Positions 47,514 to 56,760 of a DNA stretch of 64,000 bases are shown in pieces. The DNA comes from Psychrobacter fulvigenes. Lineage in GTDB: Bacteria; Pseudomonadota; Gammaproteobacteria; Pseudomonadales; Moraxellaceae. The DNA is taken from NCBI RefSeq assembly GCF_904846155.1, contig NZ_CAJGZP010000001.1, forward strand, positions 1,736,001 to 1,800,000. The letters run 5' to 3'. Each line of letters starts with the position of its first letter. The first letter of the stretch is position 1. Made by a program: the position numbers and the translations under genes. The notes beneath the pieces were generated by a model, which saw only the letters and a program-made list of their open reading frames with translations, was not told where the DNA came from and ran no database searches.

Positions 47514-47960
47514 TTGATTACATTAAGCCCCATCAAACGTCGCTTGGTATATGTCTTTTTTTTCGAAATACTTGCCATCACTTTGACAACCTTTATTCTT
47601 ATAGTATTAAGCGGTAGCGACGCGCAAGAGTCTCTACCGCTCGCTATCATCATCGCTATCGTTGCTGTTGTTTGGAATTTCGTCTACAACACGCTCTTTG
47701 AGTACTGGGAGAGACGCCATCAAATCAAAGCTCGTACTTTTAAGATACGTAGTGTGCATGCGATATTCTTTGAAGGTGGACTTACTTTAGTCTGTTTACC
47801 GCTTTATATGTTGTGGTATGGGGTTGGAATATGGACAGCCTTGACGATGGAAGTTTCTCTTGTCATCGCTTTCTTAATATTTACTTTTATTTTTACGCTT
47901 ATTTTTGACCATATATTCACCCTACCACAGCAAACCAAAGCCGTTGATTGCCCTACTTAA
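47514..47960 (+). CDS. PACE-family (AceI-like) efflux protein
   Basis: About 148 residues and four hydrophobic segments in two repeats, each beginning with a conserved acidic/aromatic stretch: FFFEILAITLTTFI (Glu18) and FFEGGLTLVCLP, with WNFVYNTLFEYWERRH between. This matches bacterial transmembrane-pair (BTP/PACE) proteins, proton-coupled exporters of biocides such as chlorhexidine. The start is a TTG; the one at 47514 has GGAG 6 bp upstream, better than 47502. No linked regulator is seen. Confidence 0.8.
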   Translation: MITLSPIKRRLVYVFFFEILAITLTTFILIVLSGSDAQESLPLAIIIAIVAVVWNFVYNTLFEYWERRHQIKARTFKIRSVHAIFFEGGLTLVCLPLYMLWYGVGIWTALTMEVSLVIAFLIFTFIFTLIFDHIFTLPQQTKAVDCPT

Positions 47961-48126
47961 TAAAGTATACAGCCACTCTTCTAATGACTCGTTTTCAAAT
48001 ACACTTAATGAAATTACCTATCTAAGACAAGTCTTTAAGGTTCGCAACTGCAAGGCCCTTACTTATAAACTATACTTGTTGACTGATATAAAACCTCAAC
48101 CATAATTAAAATAATTAGGAGACATC

Positions 48127-48861
48127 ATGGCTCGTTTACAAGATAAAGTCATCATCATCACTGGCGCGGCTCAAGGTATGGGCGAAACTCATGCACGCTT
48201 GTGTCTGGCAGAAGGCGCTAAAATCGTATTGACTGATATCAATAGCGATAAAGGCGAAGCCTTGGCAAAAGAGCTTGGAGATAATGCCTTATTTATCAAG
48301 CATGATGTCACTAATGAGGACGACTGGGCGCAGGTAGTGCAGCAAACTGAAGGTAAGTTTGGTCAAATCGATGTGCTGGTCAATAATGCCGGTATTACCA
48401 CCCATAAATCAATCTTAGATACCTCAGTAGAGGATTACCGCAAGATTCTTGAGATTAATCAGGTCTCGGTCTTTTTGGGCATGAAAGCCGTTATTCCATC
48501 CATGAAAGGTGCCAAGCAAGGCTCTATCATCAATATCTCATCGATTAATGGCTTGGTTGGCGGTGCTATCGGTTATACCGATTCGAAATTTGCCGTGCGC
48601 GGTATGACCAAAGCGGCAGCGCTAGAGTGCGCCCCGTATGGCATTCGCGTCAACTCCATTCATCCCGGCGTTATTGCCACGCCCATGATTATGCAGGGCT
48701 ATACCAAAGATGCCGTTGAGGCTTTTGCTAAGAGTATTCCTATGAAACGTGTGGCACAGCCAGAAGAAGTCAGCGGCATGGTGCTATTCTTGGCATCAGA
48801 CGACTCTAGTTACTCAACGGGTTCAGAGTTTATCATTGATGGTGGCTTGACCGCGCAGTAA
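48127..48861 (+). CDS. Short-chain dehydrogenase/reductase
   Basis: 244 residues, classical SDR. Cofactor loop TGAAQGMGETHAR (about 12-24), Asp at the end of beta-2 (LTDIN), suggesting NAD preference, NNAG (87-90), and active-site Ser/Tyr/Lys in NISSINGLVGGAIGYTDSKFAV. C-terminal GSEFIIDGG. It resembles 3-alpha/20-beta-hydroxysteroid and sugar dehydrogenases; substrate not determined. AGGAG lies 6 bp before the ATG. Followed by a strong terminator. Confidence 0.88.
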   Translation: MARLQDKVIIITGAAQGMGETHARLCLAEGAKIVLTDINSDKGEALAKELGDNALFIKHDVTNEDDWAQVVQQTEGKFGQIDVLVNNAGITTHKSILDTSVEDYRKILEINQVSVFLGMKAVIPSMKGAKQGSIINISSINGLVGGAIGYTDSKFAVRGMTKAAALECAPYGIRVNSIHPGVIATPMIMQGYTKDAVEAFAKSIPMKRVAQPEEVSGMVLFLASDDSSYSTGSEFIIDGGLTAQ

Positions 48862-48890
48862 GACTTTGAGAGCGAAACCATTTGAGTTTG

Positions 48891-48922
48891 ATAAAAGCTG
48901 GGCATTTTTCCCAGCTTTTATT
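48891..48922. terminator. Terminator after the SDR gene
   Basis: AAAAGCTGGG and CCCAGCTTTT form a perfect 10-bp stem with a 7-nt loop. It is bidirectional, also suiting folK on the minus strand. Confidence 0.85.
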
Positions 48923-48988
48923 TTGTGATTTTTTTGATAAAAACTTCATTTTCGCTCACTCTTGATAACTTCCAACTACCTGCTCAAT

Positions 48989-49555
48989 TTAGTCTTTTAA
49001 AAACCCATTCAAAATTAACTCTTCAATCCCTGCTCTTTCATGGGCCTTAAATGGATATCGATCTGCCATGATAATCCATGTAGTCCGCGTAATATCTGGT
49101 GTTTTAAATGTCTTTTCTCTGCTTAGGCTATTTTTATCAAGAGCCGTCTTTATCAACAAAATATCGATATCCATCGTGACTTTTTTGCTTGTCGTCTGCG
49201 CTTCCGTTACACGCTGCCTGTTGCAATCACTTTCAAACTTTTTAAAGGTTTGTTGCAACTGCTGTAGTGTCATTGGTGACGTTAAAGCGATATAAACACA
49301 TTGATTGGTATAGTCAGGTTTTGGCTGCTCCAAAGTTGCGGTGAAGTCAGGGTTTTGAAAAGCAGTAGATAACTTAATCTGACCAAGCATAGCCAGACTA
49401 TCACGTACGCGCGGCAAGTAGTAATCCGCTTGATAATTACTGCCCAGAGCCAATAGCACGGCTGTCACTGGCTGTACTTGTAACATGTGAGGCGCACAGA
49501 CTGTTAACGTTTCAAGGTTCAAGTCCGTCAGCGCGTTATGCACCTTATGCATCAT
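48989..49555 (-). CDS. folK: 2-amino-4-hydroxy-6-hydroxymethyldihydropteridine pyrophosphokinase
   Basis: About 188 residues from the ATG at 49555. It contains LLALGSNYQADYYLPRVRDSLAMLG and QCVYIALTSPMTLQQLQQTFKKFESDCNR, followed by VTMDIDILLI, all HPPK features. It pyrophosphorylates the pterin precursor for folate synthesis. Start overlaps the end of folB by 11 bp. The sequence is divergent from E. coli FolK, but the LGSN, the catalytic DIDI and the linkage to folB make the call sound. A longer reading to 49624 would overlap folB more and is unlikely. Confidence 0.85.
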   Translation of the reverse strand: MMHKVHNALTDLNLETLTVCAPHMLQVQPVTAVLLALGSNYQADYYLPRVRDSLAMLGQIKLSTAFQNPDFTATLEQPKPDYTNQCVYIALTSPMTLQQLQQTFKKFESDCNRQRVTEAQTTSKKVTMDIDILLIKTALDKNSLSREKTFKTPDITRTTWIIMADRYPFKAHERAGIEELILNGFLKD

Positions 49556-49955
49556 CGCCCTTGTTTGCAACTGGCTTGTCACCAATGACCTTTGCATAAC
49601 GAGTGATTTGCACGCCAACGCCATCCGCTTGGGTAATAGCAGTCGGCTTGGCTATGCTTAATGTCACTTTATGACAAGCATAGTCGGTAAGCAGCATAGC
49701 AGCGACCTTCTCTGCTAAATGCTCAAGCAACTGCGCTTGCACTTCTTGGCACAAACGACTGACGTCATCACAGACCGCTTTGTAGTTCAGTGCATCATTC
49801 ACATCGTCTGAAGCAGCAGCACGGCTAATGTCTGTCTCAAGCGCAATATCAATCAGTAGCGGCTGAGTAATGGCGCGCTCCCACGCGTAAACCCCAATCA
49901 CTGCTTCTACTTTCAAGCCTTTTACAAATACCACATCAGATTCGGTATGAAACAT
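49545..49955 (-). CDS. folB: Dihydroneopterin aldolase
   Basis: 136 residues: VFVKGLKVEAVIGVYAWERAITQPLLIDIAL with the active-site region, ALNYKAVCDDVSRLCQ, LLEHLAEKVAAMLL (conserved Glu and Lys). Acts before FolK in folate synthesis. Overlap with folK indicates co-transcription. Confidence 0.92.
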   Translation of the reverse strand: MFHTESDVVFVKGLKVEAVIGVYAWERAITQPLLIDIALETDISRAAASDDVNDALNYKAVCDDVSRLCQEVQAQLLEHLAEKVAAMLLTDYACHKVTLSIAKPTAITQADGVGVQITRYAKVIGDKPVANKGDDA

Positions 49956-50005
49956 GTGCTCATCCTTGTTTGCTTAGTTTTTAATTTGGGTTTTTAGCTC
50001 AAGTT

Positions 50006-50968
50006 CTATTTAATTTGCTGCAAAGCCTCTTCACGCAGACGCGCCGCTTTTAGTACCTTACTTGGGCGATGGCGCCACAAGTCAATGCTGAATAATAACA
50101 GACCGAGCCAAATCAAACCAAATACGGCCAAACGGTTAATATCAAAAGGTTCTTTATAATAAAACACGGCTAAGAAGAAAATAAAGGTTGGGGTTAAATA
50201 ATTCATAAAACTTAGAATACTATAGGCAACCAGTTTTGTAGACTTATTAAACAATAATAAGGGAATCAGCGTAATAGGACCTGCCAACATTAATAGCCAG
50301 ATGTTTGATGTAAACCAAAAACCAATCTGGCTACTGACCACCTCTGCCTGCCAAAACCACCAAATACATATCGGTACCAACATCGTTGTTTCAACGAACA
50401 TCGCATCAACAGCGGTCAATGGCGTTTGTCGCTGTATGGTGCCATAAGTGCTAAAACTAAAGGCCAATATCAATGATATCCATGGCAAACTACCGAGCAT
50501 AACCACCTGAATCACCACAGATAAGAGCGCAAAACCAATCGCCACCCATTGCAGCGTCCGCAAGCGTTCTTTAAACAAAATCATCGATAGCGCCACACCG
50601 ACCAAGGGACCGATAAAATAGCCCAAACTGGCTTCTAGTATCTGGTCATGATTGACTGCCCAAACATAGGTGAGCCAATTGGTCGCGATGATCAATCCAG
50701 ATACAAAAGTCAATGCTATCCATTTAGGATGCTGTTTGAGCGTTGCAATCCATTGCCAGCGTTTGGTGACGACCAACACGACCAACAAACATAAAAACGT
50801 CCATATAATTCGGTGTCCAATGATTTCAGTCGCATCATAAGCAGCTAATTGCTTGAAATATAATGGAAAAGCGCCCCAAATCGAAAAAGCGATAAGCGCA
50901 GTGATGATACCGCGCCTGGTCGTTTGAATCGGAACAACTGGTTTTTTGAGAACATTTTGGGTAGTCAT
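50006..50968 (-). CDS. rarD: RarD-type EamA transporter
   Basis: About 320 residues, ten hydrophobic segments, EamA-type. The N-terminal stretch TTRRGIITALIAFSIWGAFPLYFKQL and motif EIIGHRIIWTFLCLLVVL are those of RarD (chloramphenicol-sensitive protein family). Substrate unknown. I chose the ATG at 50968; the reading can be extended to 51040 but without a better ribosome site. Confidence 0.85.
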   Translation of the reverse strand: MTTQNVLKKPVVPIQTTRRGIITALIAFSIWGAFPLYFKQLAAYDATEIIGHRIIWTFLCLLVVLVVTKRWQWIATLKQHPKWIALTFVSGLIIATNWLTYVWAVNHDQILEASLGYFIGPLVGVALSMILFKERLRTLQWVAIGFALLSVVIQVVMLGSLPWISLILAFSFSTYGTIQRQTPLTAVDAMFVETTMLVPICIWWFWQAEVVSSQIGFWFTSNIWLLMLAGPITLIPLLLFNKSTKLVAYSILSFMNYLTPTFIFFLAVFYYKEPFDINRLAVFGLIWLGLLLFSIDLWRHRPSKVLKAARLREEALQQIK

Positions 50969-51065
50969 AAGACAAAACAACTTAATTTGGAGCAAAGCGC
51001 GCGCCTGACTATTTTGATAAATACTGAAAACGATAGGCAAGAACGCAGGGTTACTAAATAGCGTA

Positions 51066-51116
51066 TAAAAACAAAAAGCAATGCGTTCATACCAAATGAG
51101 GTATCAACACATTGCT
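51066..51116 (-). terminator. Terminator of tyrA-aroA
   Basis: On the minus strand AGCAATGTGTTGATACC pairs with GGTATGAACGCATTGCT (two mismatches) around a 6-nt loop and is followed by TTTTTGTTTTT. Confidence 0.8.
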
Positions 51117-51218
51117 CACGATCACAACCTTTAGCAACAAGACTTTAAGGCTGGCAATGAATCGCGTTACACTTAAAAACCACTATTATTATGAATCAAG
51201 CTACTACTAAACTTCATA

Positions 51219-53633
51219 TTAAGCATCGCCCGTATCGACTTCGATAGACATGCCGATTTGATTGGCAAGCTCTGCGAAACCTGGGAAACTGGTATTGACT
51301 GTCTCAACACCTTCAATGATAATCTGCTCAGACGCTCTTAGGCTAGCAACTGCAAAGCTCATGGCAATACGATGATCATGATGTGAAGTAATATGACCGC
51401 CACCAAAGACAGGTTGGCTATTATTTACTGCACCGTTTTGACCTTCAGCGCCCTTGCCTTCAATAATCAAACCATCTTCGGTAACCGTACAATCAATGCC
51501 TAACGTTTGCAGACCATCTGCCATGACAGCAATGCGATCTGACTCTTTGACACGCAGCTCTTTTGCACCAGTTAACACTGTGCGTCCCTGCGCACAGCTG
51601 GCAGCAATGAACAAGACTGGGAATTCATCAATTGCTAGTGGCACGAGATACTCTGGAATTTCAATACCGACCAAGTTTGAGCCACGAATGGTAATGTCTG
51701 CGACTGGTTCGCCGCCAACGTGCGTTTCATTACTCAGGCTAATATCGGCTTGCATCAGCTTTAGAATATCGATGATCCCAGTACGGGTCGGGTTAATACC
51801 GACTTGCGTTAGGGTCAGCTCGCTACCTTGACTGATGGCAGCGGCGACCATAAAGAACGCCGCAGAGGAGATATCTGCAGGGACAGCAATATCACCACCT
51901 GTAAGCGTGCCGCCGCCTTCTACACTGATCCGATTACCCTCTACAGTGACTGGATATCCAAAGGCCGATAGCATACGCTCAGTATGGTCACGGCTAACCT
52001 CAGGCTGAATCACTGTCGTTGTCCCCTCTGCCCATAGCCCTGCTAATAGCAAGCAAGACTTGACCTGTGCAGACGCGACTGGCATATCATACTCCACACC
52101 TTGCAGTGGCTTACCGACAGAGCTACGGCCAGCGATACTAAGCGGCGCGGTACCGCTATGCCCTGTACTTTGAATAACGGCACCCATGGCGCGCAGTGGT
52201 GCCGCCACACGCTCCATTGGGCGCTTGTTTAAGCTGGTATCGCCTGTCAGCACACTATCAAACGTCTGTGCGGCTAAGATACCCGCTAGCAAGCGCATAC
52301 TGGTACCTGAGTTGCCCATATACAGCGGTGTTTTGCTTGGCTTTAAACCATTCATACCGACGCCGTGAATGGTTAATTCTCCATTATTGGGGCCTTCAAT
52401 GGTCACGCCCATATCACGGAACGCTTGCAAGGTTGCCAGCGCATCCTCACCTTCCAAAAACCCAGTGACATGGGTCACGCCTGTCGCAAGGCTACCAAGC
52501 ATGATACTGCGATGAGAAATGGATTTGTCACCAGGAATGGCAATGGTGCCTGTGACGGTGTTACTGGGAGAAATAAGGTAAGAAGCTGACATGGCAGAGG
52601 TATCCGTATAAGGGGTGCTGGCTAACATATGGCCAAAATGTCGCCGTGCGGCTTGCGCGCGGCCCAAAAGTCCCATCAGGGCGGTTGAATCTTTATCAAT
52701 GATAAGTTGGCGCATTTTTTGTAAATAGACGCTGTACTCATCAAGGGCGCTAACAATCGCGCTTTCGTTGGCAAAAAATATATCATGCCACATTTTAGGA
52801 TCGCTGGCAGCGATGCGGGTAAAGTCTCTAAACCCGCCGGCAGCGTAGCGAAACATATCTAAGTTATCATCATGGCTCGCTAACTGCTCAACCAAATTAA
52901 AAGCAAGCAAATGCGGCAAATGACTGGTATGCGCCAGTATGGCATCATGATGCTCAGCAGACATAGCCATCACCGACGCGCCTACCGACTCCCATAGCTG
53001 ACGTAAACTAACAATCGCAGTAGCGCTGGTCGTTGGTAACTCACAAATAATAACGCTGTGATTGACAAACAATTCGGCACGCCTGGCATGATACCCTGAA
53101 TTTTCGGCACCAGCAATCGGATGCGCAGGCACAAAACCTGTCGGCAGTGATTCGAAAACGGCCTTAGCAGCATCCACGATATTGACCTTGGTACTACAGA
53201 CATCAGTAATAATACAATCGCTGGCAAGCTGGCCGCTCTTCATGGCGTTCTTAATATCAGCAAACACCATTTTTGCCGCTTGTACTGGCACCGCAATGAC
53301 AATCAAATCACTGCCACTGACCACATCACTCAAGACTGAACTACCTGCATCCAGCAAGCCCTGCTGCATGGCCTCCGCTATGCTAGGTGCATGCCTGTCC
53401 ACTGCCACCAGTCGCGTAGTTAAACCTTTATCCTTAATCGCTTGCGCAAGGCTTGCACCGATTAGACCTAGACCAATGACACAAACTTGTCTAAAGATGA
53501 CCGACTCATTGGCTAAGGAAACAGGCTTATTTGCAGCTGTAAGTGGTTGTAGGGGTTTATTATTCTGGTTGTTTTTTTGAAGACTCACGGCTTTTCTCAT
53601 TGAACAAACCAGTCTTAACCTACTTAAAGGCAT
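51219..53633 (-). CDS. Fused prephenate dehydrogenase / 5-enolpyruvylshikimate-3-phosphate synthase
   Basis: 804 residues, two enzymes in one chain. N-terminal TyrA (about 45-335): nucleotide loop VIGLGLIGASLAQAIKDKG and PAHPIAGAENSGYHARRAELF, HTSHLPHLLAFNLV. C-terminal AroA (about 350-804): GDKSISHRSIMLGSLA, LYMGNSGTSMRLLAG, GGHITSHHDHRIAMSFAV. A tyrA-aroA fusion is known in Acinetobacter/Psychrobacter. It belongs to tyrosine and chorismate synthesis. The start may be 53600 (MRKAVSL) rather than 53633; neither has a clear ribosome site. Confidence 0.93.
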   Translation of the reverse strand: MPLSRLRLVCSMRKAVSLQKNNQNNKPLQPLTAANKPVSLANESVIFRQVCVIGLGLIGASLAQAIKDKGLTTRLVAVDRHAPSIAEAMQQGLLDAGSSVLSDVVSGSDLIVIAVPVQAAKMVFADIKNAMKSGQLASDCIITDVCSTKVNIVDAAKAVFESLPTGFVPAHPIAGAENSGYHARRAELFVNHSVIICELPTTSATAIVSLRQLWESVGASVMAMSAEHHDAILAHTSHLPHLLAFNLVEQLASHDDNLDMFRYAAGGFRDFTRIAASDPKMWHDIFFANESAIVSALDEYSVYLQKMRQLIIDKDSTALMGLLGRAQAARRHFGHMLASTPYTDTSAMSASYLISPSNTVTGTIAIPGDKSISHRSIMLGSLATGVTHVTGFLEGEDALATLQAFRDMGVTIEGPNNGELTIHGVGMNGLKPSKTPLYMGNSGTSMRLLAGILAAQTFDSVLTGDTSLNKRPMERVAAPLRAMGAVIQSTGHSGTAPLSIAGRSSVGKPLQGVEYDMPVASAQVKSCLLLAGLWAEGTTTVIQPEVSRDHTERMLSAFGYPVTVEGNRISVEGGGTLTGGDIAVPADISSAAFFMVAAAISQGSELTLTQVGINPTRTGIIDILKLMQADISLSNETHVGGEPVADITIRGSNLVGIEIPEYLVPLAIDEFPVLFIAASCAQGRTVLTGAKELRVKESDRIAVMADGLQTLGIDCTVTEDGLIIEGKGAEGQNGAVNNSQPVFGGGHITSHHDHRIAMSFAVASLRASEQIIIEGVETVNTSFPGFAELANQIGMSIEVDTGDA

Positions 53634-53660
53634 CTATAGGCTAAAACTGGTGTCAGGTGT

Positions 53661-53727
53661 ATTAGGGCGTGTTCTCAATTCAATTGATGGACATCTAAAT
53701 GAGCTAAAAATGAGGACACACCCTAAT
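53661..53727. repeat. Short inverted-repeat element, TTAGGGCGTGT family, copy C
   Basis: ATTAGGGCGTGTTCTCA and TGAGGACACACCCTAAT are inverted with two differences; 67 bp in the gap between hisC and tyrA-aroA. A co-transcribed message would carry it as a hairpin. Confidence 0.65.
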
Positions 53728-53753
53728 TAAAAAAAATATTTTTGATGGAGCAA

Positions 53754-54902
53754 CTATACTTGATCGTCTAGCAAAATGGAGCGTAAAGTATCTATCAAAC
53801 GCAGATTATCTTCTGCCACACCTACAGTGATACGTAGCCAGTTTTTTAGACCATAAGCGATTAGTGGACGCACGATAACGCCCTGCTCTAATAGCGCTTT
53901 ATTGACCGTAATGGCGCTCACATCTTCCATCTCAACTTCTATTTCTACCATAATAAAGTTGGCATGCGATTTTACAAAACCCAAGCCTAGCGCATCAAAC
54001 TGCTTTTCTAACCAGCGCATTTGTTCTTTATTTGACTCTCGAGAGTTTGCAATAAAGTCTTGATCGCCAAGGGCAGCCTCAGCAGCCGCGAGTCCAACAC
54101 GGCTAACATTAAAAGGCTGACGGATGCGATTCAGTAGCTCTGCGACTGGTGCCGAGCTCAGCGCATAACCAACACGCAAACCTGCCAGCCCATAGGCTTT
54201 AGAAAAAGTACGCACGATGACCACATTATCATACGTATCTAAAAGTGCACGGTTGTTGCTATCAGGGCTGTACTCTATATAGGCTTCATCCAAAACCACC
54301 AGTACTGAGGGCGGCAAACCAGCCACAAATTGATGCAATTCATCTTGCTTGAGCTGGGTACCAGTTGGGTTGTTTGGATTGGCAATAAAGACCATCTTGG
54401 TATTTGGATTATCCAGAACGGCCTGAGACATCGCTTTTAAATCATGCCCATAGCGCTGCGCTGGCACTTCTATGCCTGTCGCCCCTTGCATTTTAGCCAA
54501 CATAGAATACACCACAAAGGCATACTGGCTATAGACAATGGCGTCATCAGAGCCCAAAAAACTACGGGCTAAAATATCAAGAAAATCATTGGAGCCATTA
54601 CCCAAAGTAATACGCTCTATGTCTATATCATTAAAGTCTGCGAGTGCTTGCTTGAGGTAGTAGCCATTGCCGTCTGGATAGCGTGCCAACTGGCCCAACT
54701 GCTCAGTAATGGCCAGCGTCACTTGTGGTGAGCAGCCTAGCGGGTTTTCATTACTGGCAAGTTTGACCACATCAGAGATGCCATATTCGCGAGTCAACTC
54801 TTCAACCGGCTTCCCCGTTTGATAAGGTGCCAACTCTAAGATACTGTCATAGGCAGGCGCTAGCGGCAACAAACTCGACTCTGACGATTTGGTAGACTGC
54901 AT
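53754..54902 (-). CDS. hisC: Histidinol-phosphate aminotransferase
   Basis: 382 residues, class-II-type PLP aminotransferase: NENPLGCSPQV, ITLGNGSNDFLDILARSF, the FIANPNNPTGT motif, VLDEAYIEYSP, and the PLP-Lys loop RTFSKAYGLAGLRVGYALSS. It transaminates imidazole-acetol phosphate, and in this aromatic cluster may also serve phenylpyruvate and hydroxyphenylpyruvate. It lies between pheA and tyrA-aroA on the same strand. Confidence 0.93.
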   Translation of the reverse strand: MQSTKSSESSLLPLAPAYDSILELAPYQTGKPVEELTREYGISDVVKLASNENPLGCSPQVTLAITEQLGQLARYPDGNGYYLKQALADFNDIDIERITLGNGSNDFLDILARSFLGSDDAIVYSQYAFVVYSMLAKMQGATGIEVPAQRYGHDLKAMSQAVLDNPNTKMVFIANPNNPTGTQLKQDELHQFVAGLPPSVLVVLDEAYIEYSPDSNNRALLDTYDNVVIVRTFSKAYGLAGLRVGYALSSAPVAELLNRIRQPFNVSRVGLAAAEAALGDQDFIANSRESNKEQMRWLEKQFDALGLGFVKSHANFIMVEIEVEMEDVSAITVNKALLEQGVIVRPLIAYGLKNWLRITVGVAEDNLRLIDTLRSILLDDQV

Positions 54903-55091
54903 GGTTGATCCTTAGATGTGATGGCGCATTTATTATTTAGTAATATCCATAAGCGGTTTGGCGGGTAGCTTTACCAAGCCAGTGTTATATAGTCAGTTAA
55001 AAATAAAAGAGCGTCAAGGCAACCGAACGCAGATGCACTTGTAATACCTCAAGCGTGGTTAACGCTATCACTCCTTTATAGTGGATTTTTA

Positions 55092-56273
55092 CTATAGCAC
55101 TGCTTCTGGATATGAACCTAGTATACGCAAATCTTTCACCAACGGACGGATATCCGCAATAGCCGCACTCACATTTGGATCGTTGATATGACCATTCATA
55201 TCAATAAAGAATACATACGCCCCCTTATTGGGACGTTCAGGACGCGTCTCAATACTGGTCATCGATACGCCATGATAGGATAACGGCTTCAGAATTTCGA
55301 TAAGCGCCCCTGCTTTGTCGTGAGCTGACACCACGATAGAGGTTTTATCTTGACCTGATGGGGCAATCGCTTCATGACCAATGACCAAGAATCGCGTGGT
55401 ATTACTAGGGTTGTCTTCGATATTAGTATATAACTTATGCAGACCGTACTCTGCAGCGGCGACATCACCTGCAATGGCGGCTGAATGCCATTCATTTTTG
55501 AGACGACGAGCGGCTTCACCGTTGCTCGATACAGCCACACGCTCCACATTCGGGAAGTTTACATCAAGCCAATGGCGACACTGAGCCAGTGACTGCTGGT
55601 GCGAGTAAATACGGCTGAGTCCATCGACCTTGGTATGCTCAGCGACCAAGAAGTTTTGATGAATGGGTAGCTCAACTTCACCGATTATTTTTAATGTAGA
55701 AGATAAGAATCCATCCAACGTATGATTGACCACCCCTTCTGAAGAGTTCTCGACTGGCACCACACCATACATAGCCGTACCCGCCTCCACTTCACGGAAC
55801 ACATCAGTGATGGTAGTCAGTGGGACAGTATCCGCAGCTTTACCAAAGTGTTTGAGCGCAGCAGCATGCGTAAAGGTGCCGACAGGGCCCAAGAACGCGA
55901 TGCGTTGCGGCGCTTCTAGGTCCAAACAGACTGACATGATTTCACGGAACAGACGCGCCATTTTTTCATCAGCGATAGGCCCAGTATTACGTGCCATGAC
56001 GGCTTTTAGAACTTGCGCTTCACGCTCAGGACGATAAAAAATAGGATCGTGATCTGCAGCCTTATCACTCTTGGCGGCGTGGTCTTTTTTGACAACAGCC
56101 ACTTGCTGAGCCAGCTTGGCACGATTATTGATTAAGTTTTGAATCTCGCAATCCACTGCATCAATATTTTGACGCAAACGATTTAAAAACTCTTGGTCAG
56201 TTGAGATGTCATTGGCGTCTGCAGCCGCTGGGTTTAGATTATCCATATTTTTCTCTGATGACTGCTCACTCAT
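55092..56273 (-). CDS. pheA: Bifunctional chorismate mutase / prephenate dehydratase
   Basis: About 393 residues: chorismate mutase domain (about 25-115, LRQNIDAVDCEIQNLINNRAKLAQQVAVVK), prephenate dehydratase domain (about 120-310, IAFLGPVGTFTHAAALKHFG and NTTRFLVIG), then an ACT regulatory domain (GALIEILKPLSYHGVSMTSIETRP, YVFFIDMNGH). Gives phenylpyruvate for phenylalanine. ATG at 56273 has AAGGA 9 bp upstream. Head of the pheA-hisC-tyrA/aroA run. Confidence 0.94.
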   Translation of the reverse strand: MSEQSSEKNMDNLNPAAADANDISTDQEFLNRLRQNIDAVDCEIQNLINNRAKLAQQVAVVKKDHAAKSDKAADHDPIFYRPEREAQVLKAVMARNTGPIADEKMARLFREIMSVCLDLEAPQRIAFLGPVGTFTHAAALKHFGKAADTVPLTTITDVFREVEAGTAMYGVVPVENSSEGVVNHTLDGFLSSTLKIIGEVELPIHQNFLVAEHTKVDGLSRIYSHQQSLAQCRHWLDVNFPNVERVAVSSNGEAARRLKNEWHSAAIAGDVAAAEYGLHKLYTNIEDNPSNTTRFLVIGHEAIAPSGQDKTSIVVSAHDKAGALIEILKPLSYHGVSMTSIETRPERPNKGAYVFFIDMNGHINDPNVSAAIADIRPLVKDLRILGSYPEAVL

Positions 56274-56519
56274 TGCCACATATCCTTTTCAAACGTATTA
56301 TTTATTACTATGATGAGATTGACCGCTCATACTATAGCAAAAACTGCGTACAGTGCCCATGCGTAAACCAAGCTAATTGCAGCAAAATCTTTATATAGGG
56401 TATTCCTAATGATGATTAGGTGATGCTTTTAGAGGATATCCCGTTCCAAAAATCTTACTCAAACCTTGCCAATATTGACTATTAGATAGGTTTGACGTTT
56501 TCTTTCTGCTTCATTGTCA

Positions 56520-56760
56520 CGCGCTATTTCTCATTTGAGATTTAGACTGACCACGACTCCACAGACTTTTTTAATTGGCGATGGAACTCACCGTCCAATA
56601 AACAGGATTATGCAGCTGTTAAGATAACTGTTGCGTTATTTAAAATATTAATACTGGCGTTCAGGTCACGGTCATGAGAAACCTGACAGTTAGGGCACAA
56701 CCACTCACGCATTTTCAATGTTAGCTCATCTTTACCAAGGATATGATTGCAGTTTGAACA
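56520..56760 (-). ncRNA. Probable omega (guide-scaffold) RNA region of TnpB
   Basis: In TnpB systems the guide-scaffold RNA comes from the 3' end of tnpB and the DNA beyond it to the element edge. Here that is the last ~150 bp of tnpB plus about 90 bp downstream, ending near a TCTCA-AA-TGAGA hairpin (56527-56540 region). Position and edges are inferred from the family. Confidence 0.4.

Noticed and set aside
47961..48126. Short reading frame between the PACE gene and the SDR gene
   Set aside because: No ribosome site, no recognisable similarity, and it overlaps the PACE gene in another frame.
51219..53633. tyrA-aroA fusion as a novelty
   Set aside because: This fusion is known in the Acinetobacter/Psychrobacter group, so it is only a taxonomic marker here.
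56280..56500. Phenylalanine attenuator (leader peptide) upstream of pheA
   Set aside because: I found no Phe-rich short reading frame or terminator/antiterminator pair there.
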